Assembly: GCA_024644865.1 (NCBI GenBank)
Contig: JAHEGZ010000009.1
Location: 1 to 64,000, forward strand
Direction of reading: 5' to 3'
Source of the DNA: Aurantimicrobium sp.
GTDB lineage: Bacteria; Actinomycetota; Actinomycetes; Actinomycetales; Microbacteriaceae
DNA length: 64,000 nt
Of the stretch, positions 19,823-29,535 are shown one piece after another. Every line of letters begins with the position of its first letter. Position 1 is the stretch's first letter. The translations under genes and the position numbers were made by a program. The notes beneath the pieces are model-generated. The model saw only the letters and a program-made list of their open reading frames with translations. It ran no database searches and was not told the DNA's origin.

Positions 19823-20181
19823 GAGCGTTCCCGTCGAAGTGTGACCGAGACATCCGAGAAGGAAACTTCGAGTGGGGCCTGTGGCTTGTGCACGGTAACC
19901 TCAACGGCCGAGACGATGAAGCTCGACAAAAGGTCGAAGGCGATCGCCTGAGCCAGGGTTTCAATGAGATTGACCGGGTCGCCGGTGATCTGGTCGATCA
20001 CGCGCGTGGCAACGAGCGAATAGTCGATGGTGTCGGCAACATCGTCGCTCAAGGCGGCGGTGCTCACATCCGTTTCGAGAGTGACGTCGACGACAAAGGT
20101 CTGACCCTCTCGGCGCTCGTGCTCAAAGACGCCGTGAAAACCGGTTGCGCTCAAGCCGGTCAGCGAAATGCGGTCAGCCAT
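19819..20181 (-). CDS. folB: Dihydroneopterin aldolase
   Basis: The 120-residue FolB begins with DRISLTGLSATGFHGVFEHER, the conserved substrate-binding segment, and ends with a typical VTVHKPQAPLEVSFSDVSV block. It converts dihydroneopterin to hydroxymethyl-dihydropterin plus glycolaldehyde. It overlaps folP by 8 bp and folK by ATGA. Confidence 0.94.
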   Translation of the reverse strand: MADRISLTGLSATGFHGVFEHERREGQTFVVDVTLETDVSTAALSDDVADTIDYSLVATRVIDQITGDPVNLIETLAQAIAFDLLSSFIVSAVEVTVHKPQAPLEVSFSDVSVTLRRERS

Positions 20182-21262
20182 TGAGCTCTCCGGTCGTCAA
20201 CTCACCTTGCGCGAGCTCCTCGGCGAGCGCCGCCTCAGCTACCACCGCGGCTTCGTGCACAATTTCGTCGCGAACGCGGCCGGCAATCGTCGTGCGGGTT
20301 ACTTCTTCGAGGGCGAGCTCACGGGCAATGGCAAGTTCAGCATCAAAGTCAAAAGTGAGCTCGTTGATTTGCTCGGCGAGCGCCTCGGTACGGGCGCGTG
20401 ACTCCTGGCGCTCGGTGAGAAATATTTCATCGACCACAGTGTCCGGGCGCTCGGCTCCCCGGTTCCACGAGTCCAGCACGCGCAGAGCGGCGTGGGTGCG
20501 AGCGACGTCGTGCACACGCACGCCCCAGGCACCCGCGTTGGCCGCCAGCACCGAGACAGCCACCGAGGCGTTGTCACGCTCATCCAGCGATGCGTCATCA
20601 GGCAGCAGGGCTGACAAGAATCGCTTGCGCGAGGCCCCAACGAGCAATGGGTAGCCGAGTGCCATGAGTTCATCAAGGCGACCAAGCATCTGCCAGTTGT
20701 GGGCCTCGGTCTTGGCGAAGCCCAGACCCGGATCAAGGATCAGACGATCGGGGGCGATGCCGTCAGCGAGCAGATCTTCGACCCGCTGCTTGAGCTCGCG
20801 AGTGATATCGGAGGGAGCGTCTTTGTAGATTGCCTGTTTGTCCATGGTGGCCGACTGACCGCGCCAGTGGCTGGCGATGAACGTGGCACCAGTGGCTGAA
20901 ACGGCCTTGGCCATGAAATAGTCGGCGAGACCGCCCGAGACGTCGTTGACGTAGGCCGCACCGTTTTCAACGGCGAGAAGCGCGGTGGCGGCGTTCATGG
21001 TGTCGATGCTCACCGCAATTCCGTTTCGGGTGAGCGACGCGATGACGGGAACAACCCGAAGCTGCTCCTCTTCGGGGGTAACGCGCGCGGCCCCGGGTCG
21101 AGTCGACTCTCCCCCGATGTCGATAATGTCGGCGCCCTGTTCGGCCATGCGCATGCCGTGATCAATTGCCGCTCCGGTGTCCAGAAAGCGGCCACCATCA
21201 CTGAACGAGTCGGGGGTGACATTGAGCACACCCATGATGAGCGTGCGATTAGCCACGAGCAT
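20174..21262 (-). CDS. folP: Dihydropteroate synthase with C-terminal extension
   Basis: The N-terminal 275 residues are a normal DHPS TIM barrel: LIMGVLNVTPDSFSDGG at about 9-25, GGESTRPGA near 57, DPGLGFAKT near 170 and GASRKRFL near 205. The protein is 362 residues, about 85 longer than usual. The extra tail is acidic, Ala/Glu-rich and probably helical. The start ATG 21262 lies just before the conserved region and overlaps folE by 14 bp; the longer open frame upstream is an antisense-like extension through folE. Confidence 0.93.
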   Translation of the reverse strand: MLVANRTLIMGVLNVTPDSFSDGGRFLDTGAAIDHGMRMAEQGADIIDIGGESTRPGAARVTPEEEQLRVVPVIASLTRNGIAVSIDTMNAATALLAVENGAAYVNDVSGGLADYFMAKAVSATGATFIASHWRGQSATMDKQAIYKDAPSDITRELKQRVEDLLADGIAPDRLILDPGLGFAKTEAHNWQMLGRLDELMALGYPLLVGASRKRFLSALLPDDASLDERDNASVAVSVLAANAGAWGVRVHDVARTHAALRVLDSWNRGAERPDTVVDEIFLTERQESRARTEALAEQINELTFDFDAELAIARELALEEVTRTTIAGRVRDEIVHEAAVVAEAALAEELAQGELTTGELNG

Positions 21263-21818
21263 CCCCGATGAGCGCGATGAGCTCAGCTCGCGCGGCCGGC
21301 TCGGCGAGCGAACCTCGTGAGGCAATGGTGATTGTGCGGCTTTCTGTCTGCTGGGATCCGCGTGCGCGCACACAGTTGTGTGCCATGTCCAGAACGACGA
21401 GCACCCCGTTCGCACCCAGTCCATCTTCGAGAGTTTGAGCCACCTCTTCGCCGAGCCGCTCTTGAATCTGCAGCTTGGCGGCAACCGTCTGTGCAACCCG
21501 AGTCAGGTTTCCCAAGCCGGTGACGAATTCACCGGGAACGTAGGCAAGATGCGCTTTGCCGATAAACGGCATGAGGTGGTGCTCACACAGGGAACGAACG
21601 GCGATATTGGTCACGAGCACCGGTTCGGCGTCGGTGGGAGCGGGCTCGAGCGCGGTGAGGAAGGTGCGGGCATCCACGTCAAGCCCCTCAACGAACTCGC
21701 CCAAAGACTGGGCGACGAGATCGGGGGTCTGAGCCAATTCTGGACGCGACGGATCTTCGCCGAGCGCGGCGAGCAGTTCCACCACGGCCGCAGCGGCACG
21801 ATCGTGATCGACGCCCAT
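21249..21818 (-). CDS. folE: GTP cyclohydrolase I
   Basis: This 189-residue enzyme opens GTP to dihydroneopterin triphosphate, the first folate step. The zinc and active-site motifs SLCEHHLMPFIGKAH (near 75-89) and the later Cys-containing AHNCVRARG near 146 are intact. It is 8 bp downstream of ftsH, in the usual actinobacterial order. Confidence 0.96.
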   Translation of the reverse strand: MGVDHDRAAAAVVELLAALGEDPSRPELAQTPDLVAQSLGEFVEGLDVDARTFLTALEPAPTDAEPVLVTNIAVRSLCEHHLMPFIGKAHLAYVPGEFVTGLGNLTRVAQTVAAKLQIQERLGEEVAQTLEDGLGANGVLVVLDMAHNCVRARGSQQTESRTITIASRGSLAEPAARAELIALIGDARG

Positions 21819-21826
21819 GAGCTTTC

Positions 21827-23857
21827 CTACTTGGTCGACTTGCTCGCGCGAGTCGAGGTGGCCGCGGGCTTCGCGATCGGCTTTGTTGCGCGAGTCGCAC
21901 GCTTTCGAACCGGCTTTTCGCTCATTTCACCGTGCTGAGCGGCCTCTGAGGGTTTGCGCTTGGGCACGGCAACCGGGGGAAGCTTCGACGTCGGGCGCTT
22001 GGTGCTCGAGAGCCATTCTTTGCGCTCGGGTAGCTTCTTGACCGGCTTGAAGATTGCGGCAAGCTGATTGTGATCAAGCGTCTCTTTGTCGAGAAGTTCG
22101 GCGGCCAGCTTGTCAAGCACCTTGCGGTTGCTGTTGAGCACAGTCCACGCTTCGGTGTGTGCCTGCTCGATGAGCGCGCGTACCTCGGCATCGACCTTCT
22201 CAGCGAGCTCTTCAGAGTAATCACGTCCGTGACCCATGTCACGACCCATGAACACCTCTCCGGATGACCCACCGAGCTTGACCGCCCCAACCGTGGCACT
22301 CATGCCGTACTCGGTGACCATCTTGCGAGCGATGTTCGTTGCCTTCTCGATGTCGTTCGAGGCACCCGTGGTCGGATCATGAAACACGATCTCTTCGGCA
22401 ACACGGCCACCCATGGCATAGGTGAGCTGATCGAGCAGCTCGTTGCGAGTAACCGAGTACTTGTCTTCGAGCGGCAGCACCATCGTGTATCCGAGGGCGC
22501 GACCGCGCGGAAGAATCGTGACCTTCGTGACCGGGTCAGAGTAGTTCATCGCGGCAGCTGCCAGAGCGTGACCGCCCTCGTGGTACGCAGTGATGAGTTT
22601 CTCTTTGTCTTTCATCACGCGACTGCGACGCTGAGGACCGGCAATCACGCGGTCGATAGCCTCGTCGAGAGCGCGGTTGTCGATGAGGTTCGCGTTGGAG
22701 CGAGCCGTCAGAAGAGCCGCCTCGTTCAAAACGTTGGCCAGGTCGGCACCCGTGAAGCCCGGAGTCTTGCGAGCAACAACTTCGAGGTCAACGCTGGTCG
22801 ACATCGGCTTGTTGGCCGCGTGCACCTCGAGGATCTTGCGACGGCCTTCGAGGTCAGGAGCATCCACGCCGATCTGACGGTCGAAGCGACCCGGGCGCAG
22901 AAGTGCGGGGTCAAGAATGTCAGGACGGTTGGTAGCGGCAATCATGATGACGTTGACCTTGGGGTCGAAGCCGTCCATCTCGACGAGCATCTGGTTGAGG
23001 GTCTGCTCGCGCTCGTCGTGACCGCCACCCATGCCGGCACCTCGGTGACGACCAACCGCGTCAATCTCGTCGACGAAGATGATCGAGGGCGAGGCCTGCT
23101 TAGCCTGCTCGAACAGGTCGCGCACACGGCTGGCACCAACACCGACGAACATCTCGACGAAGTCAGAACCGGAGATGGCGAAGAACGGAACGCCTGCCTC
23201 GCCGGCAACGGCTCGAGCGAGCAGGGTCTTTCCGGTTCCGGGAGGGCCGTAGAGCAGAACACCCTTGGGGATGCGCGCTCCCACCGCCTGGAATCGCGCG
23301 GGGTCTTTCAAGAAGTCCTTGATTTCACCGAGTTCTTCGATGGCCTCATCGGCACCGGCGACGTCGGCGAAGGTGACTGTGGGCGTCTCTTTGGTGACGA
23401 GCTTGTGACGTGATTTACCGAACTGCATGACGCGACCGCCGCCGCCGCCCATCGAGCTGAGCATGAACCAGAAGAATCCACCAATCAGAATGATCGGCAG
23501 GATGAAGCCCAGAGTCGACAGCAACCAGTTGTCGTGGGGCACGTCGTCGTTGTATCCGCCGGAGAGCTTGGCGTTATCAATGGCCGTGATGACCTGTTGT
23601 CCGCGCGGGGTCACCCAGAAGAACTGCACCTGAGTTCCGTACTTGGCGTCGGGCGAAATCAGGGTCATGTCGACGCGCTGGTCACCCCCGATGATGGTCG
23701 CCTCCTTGACCTTGCCGTCGGCGAGCATGGTCAAGCCCTGGTCGGTGGTGATGGCCTTATAGCCGTTCATCGTGATCAGCGAGGAGCCGATCCAGACAGC
23801 GGCAATCGCCAGAATCACGTAGATGAACGGACCGCGGAAAAGTTTCTTGAAATTCAT
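21827..23857 (-). CDS. ftsH: ATP-dependent zinc metalloprotease FtsH
   Basis: The 676-residue membrane AAA+ protease has two transmembrane segments (about 11-29 and 113-133). Walker A GPPGTGKT is at 204-211, Walker B FVDEID at 261-266, the second region of homology RPGRFDR near 321, and the zinc site HEGGH at 426-430. It degrades misfolded membrane and regulatory proteins. The C-terminal tail (after about 600) is Lys/Pro/Ala-rich and not conserved. It is the first gene of the folate, panC, lysS and cls run. Confidence 0.97.
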   Translation of the reverse strand: MNFKKLFRGPFIYVILAIAAVWIGSSLITMNGYKAITTDQGLTMLADGKVKEATIIGGDQRVDMTLISPDAKYGTQVQFFWVTPRGQQVITAIDNAKLSGGYNDDVPHDNWLLSTLGFILPIILIGGFFWFMLSSMGGGGGRVMQFGKSRHKLVTKETPTVTFADVAGADEAIEELGEIKDFLKDPARFQAVGARIPKGVLLYGPPGTGKTLLARAVAGEAGVPFFAISGSDFVEMFVGVGASRVRDLFEQAKQASPSIIFVDEIDAVGRHRGAGMGGGHDEREQTLNQMLVEMDGFDPKVNVIMIAATNRPDILDPALLRPGRFDRQIGVDAPDLEGRRKILEVHAANKPMSTSVDLEVVARKTPGFTGADLANVLNEAALLTARSNANLIDNRALDEAIDRVIAGPQRRSRVMKDKEKLITAYHEGGHALAAAAMNYSDPVTKVTILPRGRALGYTMVLPLEDKYSVTRNELLDQLTYAMGGRVAEEIVFHDPTTGASNDIEKATNIARKMVTEYGMSATVGAVKLGGSSGEVFMGRDMGHGRDYSEELAEKVDAEVRALIEQAHTEAWTVLNSNRKVLDKLAAELLDKETLDHNQLAAIFKPVKKLPERKEWLSSTKRPTSKLPPVAVPKRKPSEAAQHGEMSEKPVRKRATRATKPIAKPAATSTRASKSTK

Positions 23858-23920
23858 GGTCTGTCTAGGCTATCGGTCTACGCAAGGTCCTCGGCTGGAT
23901 GTTTGCCGTCAGCGAAAGCG

Positions 23921-23926
23921 TAGGCT
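23921..23926 (+). promoter_or_regulatory. -10 box of menF
   Basis: TAGGCT ends 6 nt before the GTG start at 23933, the spacing expected for a leaderless transcript. It lies in the 75-bp region that also holds the divergent ftsH promoter. Confidence 0.5.
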
Positions 23927-23932
23927 TGCCCG

Positions 23933-25183
23933 GTGAGCGCTTCGAGTGACCTGCGATTGACGGTGGTGACCAAACCACTGCCTGCTGCGCCCGCATTTAC
24001 CGAGATTTTGGATGCCGCGCATCCGCTGCTCTGGCGACGTCGAGGTGCCGGACTGGTGGGATACGGCCTCACCGCCCAACTCGAGTTTTCGGGGGCCACC
24101 CGAATTGCCGATGCAGCCACGGCTTGGCAGCAGATTGCCGCCGCGGCCACTGTTTCAGACACCGTGAACCTGCCCGGTTCAGGTTTGGCCGCGTTCGGAT
24201 CGTTCGCTTTTGCCGACTCCTCATCAGCCACAAGCGTGCTGGTTATTCCCGAGGTCATCATTGGTCGTCGCGATGGTGTCGCTTTTGTGACGACCATTAC
24301 CGCCGAGGGTCAGTCTTCCGCCGAAGCGCGCATTCCCGACATCGCCCCGCTGCGCACCCGCGCGAGCGTCGCATTTTCCCCGGGGCACCAGAGCGAAGAG
24401 GGTTACCGCTCCAGCGTGCGCGAGGGCGTGAGTCGCATTCAGCGCGGAGACATGAGCAAGGTTGTCCTCGCGCGTGACCTGCGCGGTTCGCTTGCCGAAG
24501 GCGCCGACATTCGCCCCATGATCATTGACCTTGCGCAGAGTTACCCCGACTGCTGGACCTTCAGCGTCGACGGACTGATCGGGTCGAGCCCCGAGACGCT
24601 GGTGCGCGTGCACGACAAAACGATGGATGCCCGGGTGCTTGCCGGCACTGCCGCCCGAGGCACGGATGCACATACCGACCTCGAAGCCGCTGCCGAACTT
24701 GCCACCAGCTCGAAAGACCTCGACGAGCACGCGTTCGCCGTGCGCTCTGTCATCGACTCCCTCGAGCCGTTCACCTCGCACCTGTCGACCGGCGAATCAC
24801 CCTTTACTCTGCGCTTGGCCAACCTCTGGCACCTGGCCACTGATGTCACCGGTGCGGTTGCCGACGGAGCCACATCGCTCGACCTCGTGGCTGCCCTCCA
24901 CCCCACGGCCGCCGTTGCAGGTACTCCGCGCGACGCGGCGCTCGCGCTCATCGAGGAGCTTGAACCCTTTGACCGCGGACGTTACGCCGGCGCAGTCGGG
25001 TGGGTTGGGGCATCCGGTGATGGCGAGTGGGCCATTGCGCTGCGCTGTGTTCAGGTCGACGGCGACCAGGTCACCGCCTACGCAGGTTGTGGTGTTGTGG
25101 CCAATTCGGATGCCGAAGCAGAACTTCGCGAAACTACGATGAAATTCCGCCCCGTGGTCGAAGCCCTCTCGCCGATCGACTAA
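23933..25183 (+). CDS. menF: Isochorismate synthase
   Basis: This 416-residue chorismate-binding enzyme has a variable N-terminal region (1-150) and the conserved catalytic half with RGDMSKVVLARDLRG near 178, SPETLVRV near 222, LAGTAARG near 239 and the C-terminal GAVGWV and YAGCGVV blocks. It makes isochorismate for menaquinone. A siderophore-type EntC is possible, but the adjacent menD favours menaquinone. It is convergent with menD, with a 4-bp overlap. Confidence 0.9.
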   Translation: MSASSDLRLTVVTKPLPAAPAFTEILDAAHPLLWRRRGAGLVGYGLTAQLEFSGATRIADAATAWQQIAAAATVSDTVNLPGSGLAAFGSFAFADSSSATSVLVIPEVIIGRRDGVAFVTTITAEGQSSAEARIPDIAPLRTRASVAFSPGHQSEEGYRSSVREGVSRIQRGDMSKVVLARDLRGSLAEGADIRPMIIDLAQSYPDCWTFSVDGLIGSSPETLVRVHDKTMDARVLAGTAARGTDAHTDLEAAAELATSSKDLDEHAFAVRSVIDSLEPFTSHLSTGESPFTLRLANLWHLATDVTGAVADGATSLDLVAALHPTAAVAGTPRDAALALIEELEPFDRGRYAGAVGWVGASGDGEWAIALRCVQVDGDQVTAYAGCGVVANSDAEAELRETTMKFRPVVEALSPID

Positions 25184-26910
25184 CGCGCGAGCACTACCTC
25201 GACCAGCTGCGGGCCGGCGGCCGGCTGCGTCAGCGCACGCTCGAGTTCAGCTGCCGTGGTGACACGCGTGTACTCCCAGCCGTACCCCGCGGCGAGCGCC
25301 TCGAAGTTGGCGCCGTGGGGTGTGTAGAACGCGCGATCCATCACACCGGCATCGGTGGTCGCTGCCACCTCGAGCGAGTCGAAAATCGTTCCGCCACCAT
25401 CGTTGCCCACGATCACCTGGATGCGCGGCCGCTGCTCACTCGGACCGATGAGCATTGCGCCGGCGTCGTGCAGGGCCGCCAAATCTCCCAGCAGAACTCG
25501 CGTTACTGCGCCCGAGGCCAGCGCAATCCCAACACCGGTCGAAATCGTGCCATCGATACCAGCCAGTCCGCGATTCGAAAAAACGGGAACCTTCTTGCCG
25601 ACCAGGATTCGGTCTGCCACGCGCACCAGGCGCGAAGCGCCGAGCAGCAGTCGGTCATGTGGCCAGGTTGCGCGCCACACTGCGTCCACGAGAAGTTCTC
25701 GGGTCACCGATGCCTTAGCCGCAGCCAACTCCGCGGCAGCAAAAGCGCGCATATCTTCGACGGAACTCGACCGGGATGCCTCGACGTTTGGTGCCCGCAT
25801 CGACGGGTTTGCAGCTACGTAGCGGGCCATCGCCTCATCGTGAGCGGCGTGCCCGGCGCGTAACCAAGCTCCCAACCACTCGCGATCAGTTTCACCCTCG
25901 GCCAGCGTCACAGCCTCAACGAATGCCGAGACATTGTGGCCGGGGTTGTAATTTTCGCCGCCGGCTCCGAGAACAACGATGGTTTCGATCGCGCGTCCAC
26001 TGTCGCCGATTAGGGCCGGAACTTCGCGGCTCAGCGTCGGGTGACCGAACACAATCACTCGTTCGACGCGCTCGAGGAGTTCGGTGGTTCGAAGCACTTC
26101 TCGATAGGCCGGGACGACATTGCGGCCGAAGCGCGCACCGCTGGTGATCTCGGCGATGAGGGGCCAGCCGCCATCGTGAGCGAGCTGCTCGGCCGCCGGG
26201 CCTGCACCAGTGCCCGCAATAACGAGCGTGCGCGGCCCGCGCGGCAATTCAACCGCACTTGATTCAGCGGAGTCGGTGGCACCGGGCTGCGAGCCCGCGG
26301 CCCTCGACGCGGTGAGACGTTCCAGACCCTCGGCAACATCGGCCACAGCAAAGGCGTCGCCACCCGAGAGCGGTTCGCGAAACGCGAGGTTAAGGTGAAC
26401 CGGACCAGCCGCCATGTCAGCAACGGCGGCAGACCAGGCCGAATCGGCGAGCGCGGATGCCCCCGTTGCCGGATCGTCGAATGTGGGCGCATCCACATCG
26501 GCGCTAAACCGAACCGCGTGGGCAAAAAAGTCGGCTTGAGCCGTGGTCTGGTTCGAGGCGATTCCGCGAAGTTCTTCGGGTCGATCAGCGGTGAGCAACA
26601 ACATACCCAGACCGGAGTGGTGCGCCTCAAGCACGGCCGGGTAGAGATTTGCGATTGCGGTGCCCGACGTCGTCACCAATGCTGCTGGGTGACCCGACTC
26701 AAGAGCCAGCCCCAGGGCAACGAACGCAGCGGCTCGCTCATCGATGCGTACGTGCACCTTGAGAACGCCTCGCGCCTCAAGCTCAACCGCTGCCAGTGCC
26801 AGTGCCTGCGAGCGAGCCCCCGGGCACAGCACAACGTCGGTCAACCCGCGCTCGGCGAGTGCAACGAGCAGGCGGGAGGCAAAAAGGGTGGATGCGGTGG
26901 GCGAACTCAC
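25180..26910 (-). CDS. menD: 2-succinyl-5-enolpyruvyl-6-hydroxy-3-cyclohexene-1-carboxylate synthase
   Basis: The 576-residue ThDP enzyme joins isochorismate and 2-oxoglutarate. The N-terminal domain has VVLCPGARSQALALAA (26-41), HVRIDERAAAFVALG and TTSGTAIANLYPA. The C-terminal ThDP region carries SNRGLAGIDGTISTGVGIALA and the GNDGGGTIFDSL metal site. It starts with GTG and overlaps the upstream small gene by GTGA (26910-26907). Confidence 0.95.
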   Translation of the reverse strand: MSSPTASTLFASRLLVALAERGLTDVVLCPGARSQALALAAVELEARGVLKVHVRIDERAAAFVALGLALESGHPAALVTTSGTAIANLYPAVLEAHHSGLGMLLLTADRPEELRGIASNQTTAQADFFAHAVRFSADVDAPTFDDPATGASALADSAWSAAVADMAAGPVHLNLAFREPLSGGDAFAVADVAEGLERLTASRAAGSQPGATDSAESSAVELPRGPRTLVIAGTGAGPAAEQLAHDGGWPLIAEITSGARFGRNVVPAYREVLRTTELLERVERVIVFGHPTLSREVPALIGDSGRAIETIVVLGAGGENYNPGHNVSAFVEAVTLAEGETDREWLGAWLRAGHAAHDEAMARYVAANPSMRAPNVEASRSSSVEDMRAFAAAELAAAKASVTRELLVDAVWRATWPHDRLLLGASRLVRVADRILVGKKVPVFSNRGLAGIDGTISTGVGIALASGAVTRVLLGDLAALHDAGAMLIGPSEQRPRIQVIVGNDGGGTIFDSLEVAATTDAGVMDRAFYTPHGANFEALAAGYGWEYTRVTTAAELERALTQPAAGPQLVEVVLAR

Positions 26911-27104
26911 TCGGGTTTGTCCTTGCCCAGTCCGCGCAGGAAATCGGGGTCGTCATCGGGCGCGGAAGGTCCGCGACGAGTACCGCCCGACCCGCGCGAA
27001 TCACCTGAAGACTGCTCGCGTCGACGGGCGCGGGCAGCAAGCCAGAGCCCGAGGGCTACTCCAATGAGCAGAACCAGGCCGAGCACAATCCACACGCGAA
27101 GCAT
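26907..27104 (-). CDS. Small membrane protein upstream of menD, unknown
   Basis: The 65-residue protein has one N-terminal transmembrane helix (about residues 3-24), then Arg-rich and Ser/Gly/Asp-rich cytoplasmic sequence. No known domain is evident. It overlaps menD by GTGA. The ATG at 27104 lies 6 nt after TAGACT, so it is probably the leaderless first gene of the menD unit. Confidence 0.7.
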   Translation of the reverse strand: MLRVWIVLGLVLLIGVALGLWLAARARRREQSSGDSRGSGGTRRGPSAPDDDPDFLRGLGKDKPE

Positions 27105-27110
27105 GCGAGA

Positions 27111-27137
27111 AGTCTACGCAGGGCAAACGCGTAGACT
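27111..27137. promoter_or_regulatory. Divergent -10 boxes between the menD unit and the DUF4229 gene
   Basis: On the minus strand TAGACT (27116-27111) ends 6 nt before the ATG at 27104. On the plus strand TAGACT (27132-27137) ends 7 nt before the GTG at 27145. The two start codons are only 40 bp apart and both transcripts look leaderless. Confidence 0.6.
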
Positions 27138-27144
27138 CACCGTC

Positions 27145-27408
27145 GTGAAACGAATCCCCGCTTGGCTGACCTACACCGTTCTTCGACTCGTCTTCTTTGT
27201 CGTGCCGTTTATCGTTTTCTGGTTGCTGGGCTTTCAGGCGTGGATCGCGGCGATCTTGGCGGCCGTCATCGCCCTCGCCCTCTCGCTGATGCTGCTCACC
27301 AGGTTTCGAAACCAGACCTCAAGCTCGATCTATCGAGCCCGTGCGCAGCGCGCCGGTAAGAAGTCAGCAGACGAACAGCACGAAGACGATCTGCTCGACC
27401 AGAACTAG
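27145..27408 (+). CDS. DUF4229 membrane protein
   Basis: The 87-residue protein has two tightly spaced transmembrane helices (about 8-28 and 32-53) and a charged C-terminal tail ending in DEQHEDDLLDQN. It matches DUF4229, a small actinobacterial family commonly found next to menA. Function is unknown. GTG at 27145 is set by the -10 box TAGACT ending 7 nt upstream; the frame is open far upstream through menD antisense. Confidence 0.78.
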   Translation: MKRIPAWLTYTVLRLVFFVVPFIVFWLLGFQAWIAAILAAVIALALSLMLLTRFRNQTSSSIYRARAQRAGKKSADEQHEDDLLDQN

Positions 27409-27437
27409 CCCCCGACTCGGCGCTCGCTGACCGGAAA

Positions 27438-28388
27438 TTAGATCGCCAGGCCGATGCCCAGCAGCACCCCGTAGGCCAGGGTTGCAAAGCTGGTGATCTT
27501 CAACACGGTGATGTACTCGCCGGGTGTCTTTGCCATGACGGCGATCAGTCCAGCAGGAAGCACCGCGAGCCACACAAACTGGGCGTAGAGCGCGGGAGCA
27601 AAAAAGAACCCGATCAGTCCGGCAAGTCCCATCGGAATAGAAATCATCGAGCAGAACGCAATCACGGAGGCGCGCTGCCCGAGGCGAACGGCCAACGTCT
27701 TCTTTCCGGCGATGGTGTCTGTGGGGATGTCTCGAATGTTGTTGATCATGAGTACGGCACAGGCGAGCAGGCCAACACCAGCCGAACCGACGAGACCCGA
27801 GTTCGACCATCCGTGGGTTTGCACGAACGCGGTTCCCTGGGTGGCCACAAGACCAAAGAAGACGAAGACGGCGAGTTCCCCGAAGCCGGCATAACCGTAT
27901 GGGCGCTTGCCGCCGGTGTAGAACCAGGCAGCGACGATTGCAACCGCGCCCACAGCGAGGAACCACCACTGCTGCGAGAAGACGGTCACCAGAATTCCGG
28001 CCACGGCAGCCATGCCGAAGAAGACGAGCGCAACTGTCAAAACTGCCTTGGGCTTTTTTGCTCCTGAGCCGGTCAGGCGTGCGGGCCCGACTCGATGAGC
28101 ATCGGTGCCGCGAACACCATCCGAATAATCGTTGGCGTAGTTGACGCCGACCTGCAAGAAAACGGCAACCGCCAAGCACAGCAGGCTGAGCAACAGTGAG
28201 AAATGCTGCGCGTGCGCGGCGACTCCAGAACCCAGGGCAACCGGCGCGATGGCCAGGGGAAGGGTTCGCAAACGGGCACCGGCAAGCCAGCTCACCTTAG
28301 GTGCGTGCGGAACACCCGACTTCTTGGGGTGGTGCGCTGAGCGAGCAGAGCCGGACGAACGCTTTTTGGTCTTCTTTTTAGTAGCCAC
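27438..28388 (-). CDS. menA: 1,4-dihydroxy-2-naphthoate polyprenyltransferase
   Basis: This UbiA-type membrane prenyltransferase attaches the isoprenoid chain to dihydroxynaphthoate. The Mg-pyrophosphate motif NDYSDGVRGTD lies near residue 85, with eight to nine hydrophobic segments following. About 33 N-terminal residues are very basic and precede the conserved start. GTG 28388 is preferred to TTG 28394 because TAGGAT ends 6 nt upstream, giving 316 residues. Confidence 0.93.
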   Translation of the reverse strand: MATKKKTKKRSSGSARSAHHPKKSGVPHAPKVSWLAGARLRTLPLAIAPVALGSGVAAHAQHFSLLLSLLCLAVAVFLQVGVNYANDYSDGVRGTDAHRVGPARLTGSGAKKPKAVLTVALVFFGMAAVAGILVTVFSQQWWFLAVGAVAIVAAWFYTGGKRPYGYAGFGELAVFVFFGLVATQGTAFVQTHGWSNSGLVGSAGVGLLACAVLMINNIRDIPTDTIAGKKTLAVRLGQRASVIAFCSMISIPMGLAGLIGFFFAPALYAQFVWLAVLPAGLIAVMAKTPGEYITVLKITSFATLAYGVLLGIGLAI

Positions 28389-28394
28389 GCCCAA

Positions 28395-28400
28395 ATCCTA
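28395..28400 (-). promoter_or_regulatory. -10 box of menA, inside the end of menE
   Basis: TAGGAT on the minus strand (28400-28395) overlaps the menE stop and ends 6 nt before GTG 28388. menA therefore probably has its own leaderless promoter in addition to read-through from menCBE. Confidence 0.5.
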
Positions 28401-29534
28401 TTGAGCGACGAGTGCGCTCACAGCCACCAGGTTCGGTTTGCCCGACACAAGAAGTGGGATGCTCGGCACCCAGACAATGCGTTCGGGAACGGCCACTCGG
28501 CCACTGGTTTCTAGCACGACCGCACGAATCGCTGACTCCAGGTCTTGGCTGCCAGTTCCCTCGACAACGAGCACCGGGCGTGAGCCCCACGTCTCGTCGC
28601 TGACCGCTACAGCGACCACGAGACCTCCCACTACGGCCGCCGCGACCGACTCGATGGCCTCAAGCGACACCTTGACGCCACCCGAGATCAATACGCGGTC
28701 GGCACGCCCCGTGACGTGCAGATTGCCGCCCCGTAGTTCAGCGGTGTCTCCCGTGCGGTACCAACGCCTGCCGTCTCGCTCGATGAACCGGTCGTTCTCG
28801 GGCAATTCCGAGACATATTCCGAAGCGAGCATATGTGTTGAAATGAGAAGCTCGCCGCTGGCATCGATCTCGAGTGAAACCCCGGGAAGCGCGATGCGGT
28901 CGTACACACATCCGCCAGCGGTCTCGGTTGACCCGTAGGTGGTCACGACTGAGATGCCGAGTCTGCGCGCCCGGTCGAGCACCTCAACCGGGGTAGCCTG
29001 GCCGCCCACAAGCAAGGCATCGAGAGAGCCCAGAATGTCTCGGGCGGATCCCGAACCTTCGGCAAACTCACACAGCCTTGCCAACTGATAAGGAACCACG
29101 CTGCTGTAGCGGCGGTCGTAGTCCATCGCGGCGATGCCTCGACAGAAAGCCTCGGGGGTAAAGGGGCCTCCCGGCAGGCTGACATGTTCGATTCCCGAGT
29201 CAATGCTTCGAGTAAGAACCTGCAAGCCCGCGACGTAATTCACGGGGAGGGCGAGCAGCCACTGCCCCGGACCGCCGAGCCGGCCGTGCGTCGCACGGGC
29301 GCTGGCCAGCAAAGCCTCGGCACTCAGGCCGACGCGTTTGGGGTATCCACTCGATCCCGAGGTCTCAACAACCACGGCAATGTTGTCGGATACATGTTCG
29401 GGAAGCGGCACGCGAGTGACTACGGACTGTTCATCCACCACGATGATGGCCGGGCCACGTCCGCGCAGGGAATCCTCTAGTCCGGCTCGCACTCGCGCGA
29501 GGTCGGTCGACGGAACGCTCAGCAGCCGACGCAT
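28398..29534 (-). CDS. menE: o-succinylbenzoate--CoA ligase
   Basis: The 378-residue adenylate-forming enzyme is shorter than typical acyl-CoA synthetases, as is usual for actinobacterial MenE. The AMP-binding P-loop reads VVETSGSSGYPKRVGLS (near 59-75). TTYGSTETAGG, the RTGD segment and a C-terminal GKPNLVA lysine motif follow. ATG 29534 is one base after the menB stop; upstream in-frame sequence is not conserved. It activates o-succinylbenzoate for MenB. Confidence 0.93.
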   Translation of the reverse strand: MRRLLSVPSTDLARVRAGLEDSLRGRGPAIIVVDEQSVVTRVPLPEHVSDNIAVVVETSGSSGYPKRVGLSAEALLASARATHGRLGGPGQWLLALPVNYVAGLQVLTRSIDSGIEHVSLPGGPFTPEAFCRGIAAMDYDRRYSSVVPYQLARLCEFAEGSGSARDILGSLDALLVGGQATPVEVLDRARRLGISVVTTYGSTETAGGCVYDRIALPGVSLEIDASGELLISTHMLASEYVSELPENDRFIERDGRRWYRTGDTAELRGGNLHVTGRADRVLISGGVKVSLEAIESVAAAVVGGLVVAVAVSDETWGSRPVLVVEGTGSQDLESAIRAVVLETSGRVAVPERIVWVPSIPLLVSGKPNLVAVSALVAQ

Positions 29535-29535
29535 C

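Noticed and set aside
22379-23413. A 344-codon open frame antisense to ftsH
   Set aside because: ftsH is complete and conserved on the other strand; the antisense product matches no family and has no start signal.
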